Part shown: positions 46,735 to 54,527 of the stretch, one piece after another | Position numbering within the stretch: position 1 is the stretch's first letter | Layout: each line of letters opens with the position of its first letter | NCBI RefSeq assembly: GCF_019397265.1 | Contig: NZ_CP068985.1 | Location: 4,878,501-4,942,500 of the forward strand | Direction: 5' to 3' | Origin: Nonomuraea coxensis DSM 45129 | GTDB lineage: Bacteria; Actinomycetota; Actinomycetes; Streptosporangiales; Streptosporangiaceae | Length of the DNA stretch: 64,000 nt | The notes under the pieces: generated by a model | What the model was told of the DNA's origin: nothing | Database searches by the model: none | What the model saw: the letters and a program-made list of their open reading frames with translations, nothing else | Translations under genes and position numbers: made by a program

Positions 46735-47175
46735 TCACTCGTCCAGCACACAGGACCGCTCGACAAGCTCCGTCATCGCCTGCTGGAAGTCACGGCGGCG
46801 TCGCTCACTCCAGCCCTCGGTCAGCCGGTCAAAGACCTGCTCCTGCCAGTCATGGGCATGATCCAGCAGGGCCAGCCCCGACGGGGTGAGCGCCGCCCGA
46901 CGCTGGCGCCCATCCGCCTCCGAGGCCCGCATGACCAGATAGCCGGCCTCTTTCGCGCTCCTGACCAGCCGTGACGCCCCGCTCTGGTCGATGCCGATCT
47001 CGTGGGCGACGGCGTTGACCGTGGCCGGAACCCCACGCCCGGCCAGCGCGTGGACGGCCTCGACGACGAGCACCAGCCGCCCCTGCTCAGCCACCTCGGG
47101 GTCGCCCACCTGCGACCTGCGCGACCAGTACCGGACGAACCCGAACAGGACCTGCCCCGGCCCCGGCGTACTCAC
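46735..47175 (-). CDS. MarR-family regulator
   Basis: The GTG at 47175 gives 146 residues: VLFGFVRYWSRRSQ, VLVVEAVHALAGRGVPATVNAVAHEIGIDQSGASRLVRSAKEAGYLVMRASEADGRQRRAALTPSGLALLDHAHDWQEQVFD. The winged-helix core and the DGRQRR wing are clear. The GTG overlaps the stop of the SnoaL-like gene (GTGA), so both are made from one message. The palindrome at 47563-47577 is the probable operator. Confidence 0.87.
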   Translation of the reverse strand: MSTPGPGQVLFGFVRYWSRRSQVGDPEVAEQGRLVLVVEAVHALAGRGVPATVNAVAHEIGIDQSGASRLVRSAKEAGYLVMRASEADGRQRRAALTPSGLALLDHAHDWQEQVFDRLTEGWSERRRRDFQQAMTELVERSCVLDE

Positions 47176-47552
47176 TCGGTGGCCGCCATCTCGCGGCAGA
47201 TGTAGGCCAGCTCCAACGCCTGCCGGAGATCCGGCAGCCGCAGCGCCGCCGTCACCTTCCCGTCCGCCACCCGGAACACCGTCGCCACGCGAGTCGCGCT
47301 TTCGCTTCCGGGCCAGGTGGCGTCCTCCTCCACGACCATGAGCCGTTCGCTGACGGGATGCCACGACCGGGGGCGCAGGGTGATCCCCGAGCGCTCCACC
47401 CACTCCGCGAACTGCTCCGGCGTGATCGGCCCCGCGCCCTTCGGGCCCAGGACGACGATGGGATCACCGACCGCGCGCGCCGCACGCCGCAGGTCGGCGT
47501 CATTCACACTCGCATGCCACTCGCTGATCGCTGCCTCAAGTACCGACTCCAC
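47172..47552 (-). CDS. SnoaL/NTF2-like protein
   Basis: From the GTG at 47552 the product has 126 residues; a TTG at 47558 is also possible. The cystatin-like cone fold is suggested by VLEAAISEWHASVNDADLRRAARAVGDPIVVLGPKGAG, FAEWVERSGITLRPRSWHPVSERLMVVEEDATW and ATVFRVADGKVTAALRLPDLRQALELA. Such domains bind small molecules as enzymes or carriers. The coupled MarR gene follows, suggesting detoxification or sensing of one compound. Confidence 0.78.
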   Translation of the reverse strand: MESVLEAAISEWHASVNDADLRRAARAVGDPIVVLGPKGAGPITPEQFAEWVERSGITLRPRSWHPVSERLMVVEEDATWPGSESATRVATVFRVADGKVTAALRLPDLRQALELAYICREMAATE

Positions 47553-47562
47553 CCCCAAACTC

Positions 47563-47577
47563 TATGCGAAACGCATA
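47563..47577. promoter_or_regulatory. TATGCG-AAA-CGCATA operator
   Basis: A perfect 6+3+6 inverted repeat, TATGCGAAACGCATA, sits 10 bp upstream of the SnoaL-like gene start. It is the likely MarR binding site for autoregulation of the two-gene unit. Confidence 0.7.
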
Positions 47578-47803
47578 CATCTCGGAAGTCCACGATCACG
47601 TACGGGAGCGGCCCACCCCCTCGGCCACCTCTCCCCCGCACTCCGACAAGCCTGTTCATCCCACTCCCCGACAATGGGCTTGCCGTGCCCCGCACGTTCA
47701 ATCACCAGGAACAGCCGGCCGCAGGGACGGACATACAACTCTGGGCCACCCACCAATGCGCCGCCCACACAGCACGCACAACCTCGCCAACGCGCACGCT
47801 CAC

Positions 47804-47852
47804 AGCCGCCGCACGAAGCCGCCGCACGAAGCCGCCGCACGAAGCCGCCGCA
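47804..47852. repeat. 13-bp tandem repeat array
   Basis: The unit GCCGCCGCACGAA occurs three times perfectly and once in part. It lies in the intergenic region, 130 bp before the next start codon. The period is not a multiple of three, in line with a non-coding position. Confidence 0.85.
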
Positions 47853-47980
47853 TGACGCCACCGCGCCGACGAGTTGACGAGCCGCCACCAGAACTCCTCC
47901 ACCGAGCGACGACTTCCCCCTGCGGCAGGAGTCTTCACCTTCGATCACCCTTACCGACCCCGACAGACATAAGGACCACT

Positions 47981-48673
47981 GTGACCAGCCACGAGAAGCC
48001 ATCCGGCATGCCGAATCCGCAGCCGAACGAAAGGAACAGCAGCCCGGCCGACCTCTGGCCGCTGGTGCACGCCGAACGAGCCGCTCTGGCTGCCGACCTC
48101 GCGGCCCTCACCGAGGAGCAGTGGGCCACGCCATCGCTGTGCGCCGGCTTGACCGTACGCGAGGTGCTGGCCCACCTCACCGCAGGGGCGAGCCTCAACA
48201 GCGTGCGTTGGATGGCGGGCGTGATCCGATGCAGGTTCGACTTCGACAAGCAGGTCGCCATGCGGCTGGCCGAGCAGTTGGGCGCGACCGCCGCCGAGAC
48301 GCACGCCAGGTTCCGCCGCGTCATCACGAGCACCACCAAACCGCCTCTCCCGGTGGTGGCCATGCTGGGCGAGACGATCGTGCACGCCGAGGACATCCGG
48401 CGACCGCTGGGCATCCGGCACAACTACCCGATCGAAACCCTCACCCGCACAGCCGAGTACTACCAGGGCTCCGACCTCGTCGTCGCCGCCAAGAAACGCA
48501 TCGTCGGCCTGCGACTCGTCGCAGACGACGGCCCTTTCACCACCGGCTCAGGACCGCTGGTGTCCGGCAGCACCGTGGCCCTGATCATGGCGATGACCGG
48601 CCGCGCGGCATACTGCGACGAACTCGACGGCGACGGCGTCAAAATCCTCCGCGACCGACACACCCTGACATGA
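47981..48673 (+). CDS. Maleylpyruvate isomerase-family (DinB-fold) protein
   Basis: The GTG at 47981 (AAGGAC upstream) gives 230 residues; ATG 48008 is an alternative. The DinB-like helical bundle shows LVHAERAALAADLAALTEEQWATPSLCAGLTVREVLAHLTAG and GETIVHAEDIRRPLGI, providing the His/Glu/His metal site. It is of the shorter, single-domain kind (TIGR03083-like). The function is probably a thiol-linked transfer or isomerisation; the substrate is unknown. Confidence 0.82.
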   Translation: MTSHEKPSGMPNPQPNERNSSPADLWPLVHAERAALAADLAALTEEQWATPSLCAGLTVREVLAHLTAGASLNSVRWMAGVIRCRFDFDKQVAMRLAEQLGATAAETHARFRRVITSTTKPPLPVVAMLGETIVHAEDIRRPLGIRHNYPIETLTRTAEYYQGSDLVVAAKKRIVGLRLVADDGPFTTGSGPLVSGSTVALIMAMTGRAAYCDELDGDGVKILRDRHTLT

Positions 48674-49179
48674 CCAGATCTTGGCGCCTGCCAACCCCCG
48701 GACCGTCACTGTCCCCATCAACGATCACTCACCAACGACGAGGTCGCCGTCGCCAACGACCTCGTCAACAGCGACCCGTCGCCACCGCCCTCGCCAGCCA
48801 CCCTCGCCGGCCACTCTCGCCGTGCCCTCAGCGGTTCCTCCTCCGCCGTGTCGCCGCACCACCGGACTCCTGCAACACCATCAGCTCAGTCCCAGAGCCG
48901 ATGACCAGCCACACCCGACTGATCGACATGTAGACCGAACTCCACAGCCCCGAGCCGTACAACGAGCAGCCCCTCGTTGTACGCGCCCCCTCAGTCCACG
49001 CGACCAGAGAGCCAGCCCCTCTCAAGCAGCCGCACCCGATCAATCACATCAGAGCCGCAACCCCTCGTACGGAGGCTGCACCACCACGCCCTCCTCCCGC
49101 CCACCAACACGTCAATCACCCTCCACCTCAGTTTTTTTGGATTTAAATTTCTGGAAAATAAAAATGCTAAGGTCGGCGG
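48674..49179. other. Long intergenic region with hairpin and AT-rich tail
   Basis: No gene is apparent in these 506 bp. A perfect 10-bp hairpin, GTACAACGAG / CTCGTTGTAC with loop CAGCCC, lies at 48957-48982. The last 50 bp become strikingly AT-rich (T-run from 49132, then TTTAAATTT) against the GC-rich background. Confidence 0.6.
49137..49164 (+). promoter_or_regulatory. AT-rich promoter of the coiled-coil protein gene
   Basis: TTGGAT (49137-49142) and TAAAAA (49159-49164), 16 bp apart, form a sigma-70-like promoter. The surrounding 50 bp are the most AT-rich in the window. The leader to the GTG at 49180 would be about 10 bases. Confidence 0.5.
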
Positions 49180-50274
49180 GTGGCTTCGGAGACGGCTGTC
49201 GTGACACCTTGCAAGCACTGCGGAGCACCGATCGAGCAGCGTCGAGGCCGAGGCCGGCCGAAGGAGTACTGCCCGGAGAAGGGCTGCCAGGCGGCAGCCA
49301 AAAGGGAGCGGGAGCTGCGCCGGGCGACCCCCGGGCTGGAGGGCGCCCTGGCCAGGGCCGAGCAGTTGTACGACCGGATGGAGAGCGGCCTGGCTGCGGC
49401 CATCGAGCCCCTCGCACGGGCGTTGGCCGAGGAGCTGAGCCCCGCCGGTGTGGAGGCGAAGCTGAGCACGGTGCAGGCCGAGGCCCACGCGCGGGTGGCG
49501 ATCGCGCGTACGGAGCGGGAGCAGGCGTTCGAGCAGGTACGCCTGGCGAGGGAGGCTGCCGAGCACGCCCGCCGGCAGACGGCCGAGATGCGCGTGCGCC
49601 TTGAGGAGGCGGAGAGCGAGAAGGAGACCGCGCTCAACGACGCCGAGCGGGCGCGCGAGCAGGCGCTCGCCGCGTTGCGTGAGGCATCCAGCACCGAACG
49701 GCAGGCGCTGCAGACCGCCGAGAAGGCGGGGCGCCGGGCCGAACTCGCCGAACGGCGGGCCAAGGAGGCGGCGCGGCAGGCTGAGCTTGCCGAACGGCGG
49801 GTCGAGGAGGCACGAGCCGAGGTGACCCGCGTCCAGGAGGAGGCGAGGGCCGAGATCGAGCGCGTCAGGAAAGAAGCCGAACAGGACCGGGCGGAACGAG
49901 ACCGGGCCCGTGAGGCGGCGAAAGCCGCGCTCCATGAGCAGGATCGGGCCGAACGCGAGCTGATCGCGGCCCGCGCGCGAGAGGAAGCCGCCGCTCAGGA
50001 ACGGGAACGAGCCCTGGAACGGGCCCTGGTGGCCGAGCGGACAGCCAACGAGGCCGGCCGGGACCTTGCCGCCGTCCACGCGGCCAAGGCAGTGGCGGCC
50101 GAGGCGAAGACCCGGGCGGAGACGGTCACCAAGGAGCTCGACCAGGCGCGGATCGAGTTGCGGATGGAACGGGCGCGGATCGAGGAGCTTCGGGCGGAAC
50201 TGGAGGCGGCTCGGGCGGAGGCGGCGCAGTTGCGCGAGCGGGCGGTCGCCGCCGAGCTGCGGGCCGAACGGTGA
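49180..50274 (+). CDS. Zinc-finger coiled-coil protein, KfrA-like in layout
   Basis: The GTG at 49180 gives 364 residues. An N-terminal cysteine motif, PCKHCGAPIEQRRGRGRPKEYCPEKGCQ, has four Cys positioned to hold zinc. The rest (about residues 40-364) is a continuous Ala/Glu/Arg-rich coiled coil with heptads such as AERRAKEAARQAELAERR and EARAEIERVRKEAEQ. Proteins with a small DNA-binding head and a long coiled coil (KfrA type) occur on plasmids and mobile elements and organise DNA. Here this is resemblance of architecture only. The LysR gene starts 9 bp after its stop, probably in one operon. Confidence 0.68.
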   Translation: MASETAVVTPCKHCGAPIEQRRGRGRPKEYCPEKGCQAAAKRERELRRATPGLEGALARAEQLYDRMESGLAAAIEPLARALAEELSPAGVEAKLSTVQAEAHARVAIARTEREQAFEQVRLAREAAEHARRQTAEMRVRLEEAESEKETALNDAERAREQALAALREASSTERQALQTAEKAGRRAELAERRAKEAARQAELAERRVEEARAEVTRVQEEARAEIERVRKEAEQDRAERDRAREAAKAALHEQDRAERELIAARAREEAAAQERERALERALVAERTANEAGRDLAAVHAAKAVAAEAKTRAETVTKELDQARIELRMERARIEELRAELEAARAEAAQLRERAVAAELRAER

Positions 50275-50283
50275 GGCTGGACG

Positions 50284-51549
50284 ATGCTGACACTTGACCA
50301 GATCCGCGCGTTCGTGGCGGTCGCGGAGGAGCTGCACTTCGGCCGGGCCGCCGAACGACTCCGTATGACACAGCCGCCGCTGAGCCGCCACATCCAGAAG
50401 CTCGAACGCACGATCGGCGTGACCCTCCTGGAACGCGACAACCGGCGGGTGATCCTCACCGAGGCCGGGCGCGGCTTCCTCGAGGACGCCCGCCGCATGC
50501 TCACGCTGGTCGAGACCGCCGGCGACCGCGCCCGCCGGATCGCCGACGGCGCCAGCGGCACGTTGCGGCTCGGCTTCACCGCCGTCTCGGCGATCAGCGT
50601 GCTCGGCAGCCTCCTGCGTCTGCTGGCCGAGCGACTGCCGGAGGTCGACGTCATCCTGCACGAACGGGTGACCGCCACGCAGATGGACGGCATCCTGCGC
50701 GGGGAACTCGACCTGGGCCTGGCCCGCCCACCCTTCGACCAGGTTCGCGCATCCTCTGACCTGGGCCGCCTTCGGCCCGACCAGGGCCGCCCACCCTTTG
50801 GCTTGGGCCGTCTTCCCTCCAACGAGGGCCGCCCAGCCTTCGGCCGAGCCCGCCCACCCTCTGACTTGGGCCGTCTTCCCTCCGACCTGGGCCGCCCAGC
50901 CCTTGGCGGAGCCCGCCCACTTCCCGACCAGGGCCCCCAACCCTTTGACCAGGCCCGCCCAGCGTCCGAATCGGTAGCGACCCGCCCACCGATCGACATG
51001 ACTCTCGCCCAGCCGACATCCCGTCTGACCGGGATCGACTCGCGAGTGATCTTCCGCGAGCCGCTGTGCGCGGTGGTGCCGGACGGCCACATGCTGGCCA
51101 CGCTCGACCGGCCGCTCGCTCCCGACGACTTCGCCGGCCTGCCCATGGTCAGCTACCACCCCGTGCAGTCGCGCTACTTCCATGAGCTGACCGTCCGCTT
51201 CCTGTCCACCGTGCGGCCCAGGGCCGAACAGCAGGTGCACCAGATCCTCACCGCGGTGCTGCTCGTAGCAGCGGGGCGGGGAGTGGCACTCGTGCCCGCC
51301 AGTGCCCGCTCGCTCGGCATCGAGGGCGTGGTGTTCAGGGACCTCCTCCACGGAGGCGGCACTCCCATGTCCAAAGACCGCAGCGGCAATCCCCTCACCG
51401 GGGACGACGGCGACGAACTCATGGCCGAGAACGACGAGGGCGGCGGCGAGCACCCCGTAGAACTGCATGCCATCTGGAACCCTGGGTCGGCCAATCCGGC
51501 GCTGTGGCGCGTGCTCGACCTGCTGCCCGGCGTCGAGGGCCGAGGCTGA
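50284..51549 (+). CDS. LysR-family regulator with heptapeptide-repeat insertion
   Basis: The ATG at 50284 gives 421 residues, about 110 more than usual. The DNA-binding domain is normal (MLTLDQIRAFVAVAEELHFGRAAERLRMTQPPLSRHIQKLE). The effector domain starts GTLRLGFTAVSAISVLGSLL and is interrupted after LDLGLARPP, at residues 147-230, by twelve 7-residue units of the GRPPxDL type. It resumes with RVIFREPLCAVVPDGHMLA. A second insertion near residue 365-395 is acidic (SKDRSGNPLTGDDGDELMAENDEGGG). The frame is kept throughout, so the protein may still be made; function may be changed. Confidence 0.82.
   Translation: MLTLDQIRAFVAVAEELHFGRAAERLRMTQPPLSRHIQKLERTIGVTLLERDNRRVILTEAGRGFLEDARRMLTLVETAGDRARRIADGASGTLRLGFTAVSAISVLGSLLRLLAERLPEVDVILHERVTATQMDGILRGELDLGLARPPFDQVRASSDLGRLRPDQGRPPFGLGRLPSNEGRPAFGRARPPSDLGRLPSDLGRPALGGARPLPDQGPQPFDQARPASESVATRPPIDMTLAQPTSRLTGIDSRVIFREPLCAVVPDGHMLATLDRPLAPDDFAGLPMVSYHPVQSRYFHELTVRFLSTVRPRAEQQVHQILTAVLLVAAGRGVALVPASARSLGIEGVVFRDLLHGGGTPMSKDRSGNPLTGDDGDELMAENDEGGGEHPVELHAIWNPGSANPALWRVLDLLPGVEGRG
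50722..50973 (+). repeat. Twelve 21-bp units inside the LysR gene
   Basis: The array has an exact period of 21 bp with no indels over 252 bp, coding for heptapeptides ARPPFDQ, VRASSDL, GRLRPDQ, GRPPFGL, GRLPSNE and so on. The first unit corresponds to the ARPPFD that native LysR proteins have at this position, so the array looks like an expansion of the host gene sequence. Confidence 0.88.
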
Positions 51550-51729
51550 ACCACAAGCGGGTTGTGGGTTTCCCACTCCTGATACGGAACGTGCATGCCC
51601 GGATCGTATGCGTAATCGACCCGGCCGCACATCGGACCCAGGTCGTACAACCGTGGTCTGCTTCAACGGCGAAAAGAGCAGACGACGGTCCGATGCGGCG
51701 CGGCGGCCCGTTGCGGCACTCTCGAACGC

Positions 51730-53088
51730 GTGATCCAGTCGAACCTCCTCCGGCTACGCCGTGCCCTGCTGTCCCTGTCCGTCGCCACCTCGGTGGCGGC
51801 GCCGGTGATCGGCGCGGCGCGCCCCGCGGCGGTGCCCGCGCCCGTCCCCGCGAGCGCGGCTCCTCTGTCAGAGCTGACCGCGCGGGCTCTGACAGACAGA
51901 TACGCCACCAGCCGGAGCGACGTCCTGGCCGCCGAGGACGCGGCAGCCCGGCACGGCGATCTGCGGCGGGCCGCGGCACTGCGAGCAATGGCCGCTCCTG
52001 GCCGCCGGTTCCTGTCCTTCGACGGCCGGGAGGGCGGGAGGGTCGTGGAGATCTTCGGCGATCTGGCGGCGGCGGAGCACGTCGCCGTCCTGGTCCCCGG
52101 CGCCGACACCCACCTCGAGAAGTACGGCCTGCTGCACGGCGGCGCGCTGCGGCTGCACCAGACACTCGGTGACGGCTACGCGGTCGTCGCCTGGCTCGGC
52201 TACCGGACGCCGGCGACGCTGAGTCTGGACACACTCACGTCGGACCTGGCGGACGAGGGCGCCGCCGGACTGCGCGACTTCGTCCGGCGATTGGCGGCAG
52301 CGAAGGGCGGCGGCGGGGTGTCACTGCTGTGCCATTCGTACGGCGGGGTGGTGTGCGCACGAGCCGCACCTGGTCTGGACGTCGCCCGCATCCTGCTGAC
52401 CGGCAGCCCAGGCGTCGGCGCGGACAACGCCCGCGCCTTACGGACCTCTGCGACTGTCTGGGCGGGTCGGGCCAGTCACGACTGGATCAGTCTGGTGCCG
52501 CACACCCGTCTCCACCTGTTCTTCGTCACCCTCGGCCTGGGCGCCGACCCGGTCTCTCCTGACTTCGGCGCGCGCGTCTTCGCGGCGGGCGACGGCGGCC
52601 ACAGCGACTACCTGACGGAGGGGTCCCTCGCCCTACACAACATCGCACGAATCATCACAGGCCAGGATCCCCTCCAGGCCGACCCCGGCCGCTCCCGACC
52701 AGACACCGCGACCTCTCAGGCAGGCCGGGGACCGACCCTGATGAGGCCGGCCCCCGTCCCGCAATCACCGGACGACAGCAGGCGCGAGCGGACGCATCCG
52801 GGCAGAGGTGGCCAGGCCATCAGCGCCCCAGGGCGGACGCACCCGAGTGCCACGGAATCCACGGTGAACGGCCAGAAGCCGCTGACACGGGCCGTCCACC
52901 CGGCGGAAACGCTGGGATCGGGCATCAACCGCGCAAGCACGCCGGGACCAGCCCTTCACTCCGCGGGGACGCCGGGACAGATAGCTCACTCCGCGGGGAC
53001 GCCGGGACCGGCCGTGGATGCCATAAGGCCGTTGCCCAAGGTGGGCGGAAGCGCATCGAGGCCGCTGGAAGTGGGCGGACGTGCGTGA
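51730..53088 (+). CDS. Exported alpha/beta hydrolase (DUF1023-like) with repeat-rich C-terminal extension
   Basis: The GTG at 51730 gives 452 residues. A signal-peptide-like N-terminus (RRALLSLSVATSVAAPVIGAA) precedes a DUF1023-type hydrolase domain: VAVLVPGADTHLEKY, VVAWLGYRTPATLSLD, the elbow VSLLCHSYGGVVCARA, ILLTGSPGVGADNA, and a late histidine GDGGHSDYL. The domain ends near residue 320 (IARIITGQDPLQ). A Pro/Arg/Ser-rich tail of about 130 residues follows, which includes four 10-residue repeats. No ribosome site is seen. It overlaps the acyltransferase start by 8 bp. Confidence 0.8.
   Translation: MIQSNLLRLRRALLSLSVATSVAAPVIGAARPAAVPAPVPASAAPLSELTARALTDRYATSRSDVLAAEDAAARHGDLRRAAALRAMAAPGRRFLSFDGREGGRVVEIFGDLAAAEHVAVLVPGADTHLEKYGLLHGGALRLHQTLGDGYAVVAWLGYRTPATLSLDTLTSDLADEGAAGLRDFVRRLAAAKGGGGVSLLCHSYGGVVCARAAPGLDVARILLTGSPGVGADNARALRTSATVWAGRASHDWISLVPHTRLHLFFVTLGLGADPVSPDFGARVFAAGDGGHSDYLTEGSLALHNIARIITGQDPLQADPGRSRPDTATSQAGRGPTLMRPAPVPQSPDDSRRERTHPGRGGQAISAPGRTHPSATESTVNGQKPLTRAVHPAETLGSGINRASTPGPALHSAGTPGQIAHSAGTPGPAVDAIRPLPKVGGSASRPLEVGGRA
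52897..53016 (+). repeat. Four 30-bp units in the hydrolase tail
   Basis: Four head-to-tail units with core ACTCCGCGGGGACGCCGGGA code for HPAETLGSGI, NRASTPGPAL, HSAGTPGQIA and HSAGTPGPAV. The last two units are nearly identical, suggesting recent duplication. The period is a multiple of three and keeps the frame open. Confidence 0.8.
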
Positions 53089-54223
53089 TCTCGTGCGGAA
53101 GGTCGAAGGGACGACGCCGGCCGGGCGTGACCGGGCCGTGGATGCCCTGCGTGCCCTGGCCATCGGCGGTGTGGTGCTCGGCCACTGGCTGGTGAGCGCG
53201 CTGGTCGTCGAGAGCGGCAGCGTCCGCGTCGCCAGCCCGCTGCGTGACATGCCGTACCTCGCCCCGGTGTCGTGGGTCCTGCAGACCATGGCGCTCTTCT
53301 TCCTGGTGGGCGGCCAGGTGACCGCCAGGAGCCACGCATCCGCGCGCGCCTGCGGCGTCGGCTACGTGCGGTGGCTGCGGGTGCGCATGGCCCGGCTGCT
53401 GCGGCCGGTCACGGCCGTGGTGGCGGTGTGGAGCGCGGTGGCCGTGGTGATGCTCGCGCTGGGCGCCGATCTCAAGAGTGTGCAGGCGCTGGCCAAGCTG
53501 GTGTGGTCTCCGCTGTGGTTCCTGCTGGTCTATGCGGGGCTGACGGCGGTGACGCCGTTGGTCGCGCGGTTGCATCCGGCGTGGCCGCTCGCCGTGGTCG
53601 CTCTCGTTGACCTGGTGCGTTTCGGATGGGGTGGGCCTGAGTGGGTGGGATGGGTGAATCTGGCGGCGGGGTGGCTGGTGCCCTACTGCCTGGGGGCGGC
53701 CTGGGCCCGTGACCGGTTGAATGAGCGGACGACCGGGTGGGCGCTGCTGACCTGCGGTGCGGGCGTCGCGGCCTTGCTGATCATGTGGGCGGGTTATCCG
53801 GCTTCCATGGTGGGGGTGCCGGGTGCCCACATCTCGAACCAGTCGCCGCCCACGCTCGTGGCCGCCGTGTTCGGGCTGGCCCAGTGCGGAGCCGCGCTCC
53901 TGCTGCGGGATCCGCTGCGGCGCGTGCTGGCGCGGCCCACCGTGTGGGCGTTCGTGGCGCTGGCGAACCTGTCCGCCATGACGATCTTCCTCTGGCATCA
54001 GACGGCGATGATCGCGGTCACCACGCTCGGGCTGCTCGCCGACCGCCCGTTGATCGGCCTGCACACCGTGCCCGACGAACCGTCCTGGGTGCTGGCCAGA
54101 CTGGCTTGGTTACCGGCGTTCGCGCTGGCGTTGGCAGTGTGCTGGGGCGCGTTCCATGCCTACGAACGGGTTCGGCCGCCTGCACCTCGGGTCCAGGCGG
54201 AGGAAGCCCAAGCCCAGTCGTGA
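53081..54223 (+). CDS. Acyltransferase-3 family membrane protein
   Basis: The GTG at 53081 gives 380 residues with about ten transmembrane segments. The family hallmark is the N-terminal DRAVDALRALAIGGVVLGHW, where the histidine is catalytic, followed by FFLVGGQVTARSH with the RLLRPVTAVV motif (R-L-x-R-P). The protein moves acyl groups onto surface sugars or natural products. It overlaps the hydrolase end by 8 bp, so the two are coupled. The charged C-terminal tail is short (EAQAQS). Confidence 0.88.
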   Translation: MRDLVRKVEGTTPAGRDRAVDALRALAIGGVVLGHWLVSALVVESGSVRVASPLRDMPYLAPVSWVLQTMALFFLVGGQVTARSHASARACGVGYVRWLRVRMARLLRPVTAVVAVWSAVAVVMLALGADLKSVQALAKLVWSPLWFLLVYAGLTAVTPLVARLHPAWPLAVVALVDLVRFGWGGPEWVGWVNLAAGWLVPYCLGAAWARDRLNERTTGWALLTCGAGVAALLIMWAGYPASMVGVPGAHISNQSPPTLVAAVFGLAQCGAALLLRDPLRRVLARPTVWAFVALANLSAMTIFLWHQTAMIAVTTLGLLADRPLIGLHTVPDEPSWVLARLAWLPAFALALAVCWGAFHAYERVRPPAPRVQAEEAQAQS

Positions 54224-54321
54224 GGGCACTACCCCAGGCCGGGGAACCAAGCACCGGCCCCAGAGGTCAGAGTCCGGGACGCGTCACCACGGCTCGAACT
54301 CATCACGCCGGACATGAGGCC

Positions 54322-54444
54322 AGACGTCAGGCCACCACCAGACGTAAAGCAGCCAGACGTAAAGCAGCCAGACGTAAAGCAGCCAGACGTAAAGCCATCA
54401 GACGTAAAGCCATCAGACGTCAGGCCACCAGAGGTAAGGCAGGC
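54322..54444. repeat. 15-bp tandem repeat array
   Basis: Three perfect copies of AGACGTAAAGCAGCC (54340-54384) are followed by two of AGACGTAAAGCCATC and two diverged units. One more unit (54322-54336) precedes them. The array fills most of the 304-bp gap between the acyltransferase and epoxide hydrolase genes. Frames through it read KAARR or DVKQP repeats, but no start with a ribosome site is seen. I regard it as non-coding. Confidence 0.85.
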
Positions 54445-54527
54445 TCAGGGCCAGGCGGCAAGGCAGGAGAGCCAGACCTGCAGACGCGCGAACGAGCAGC
54501 CAGGGCCGCGCGAGAAGAGGCGTGTGG

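Larger units (their letters stand above)
47559..47980. other. Intergenic region with operator and short repeats
   Basis: This 422-bp gap separates the SnoaL-like gene from the divergent maleylpyruvate isomerase-family gene. It holds the palindromic operator, the 13-bp array and, near its right end, an AAGGAC ribosome site. I see no convincing gene in it. Confidence 0.6.

Noticed and set aside
47804..47852. Possible CRISPR array
   Set aside because: The 13-bp units are contiguous with no spacers, and no cas gene is present; the same holds for the other arrays.
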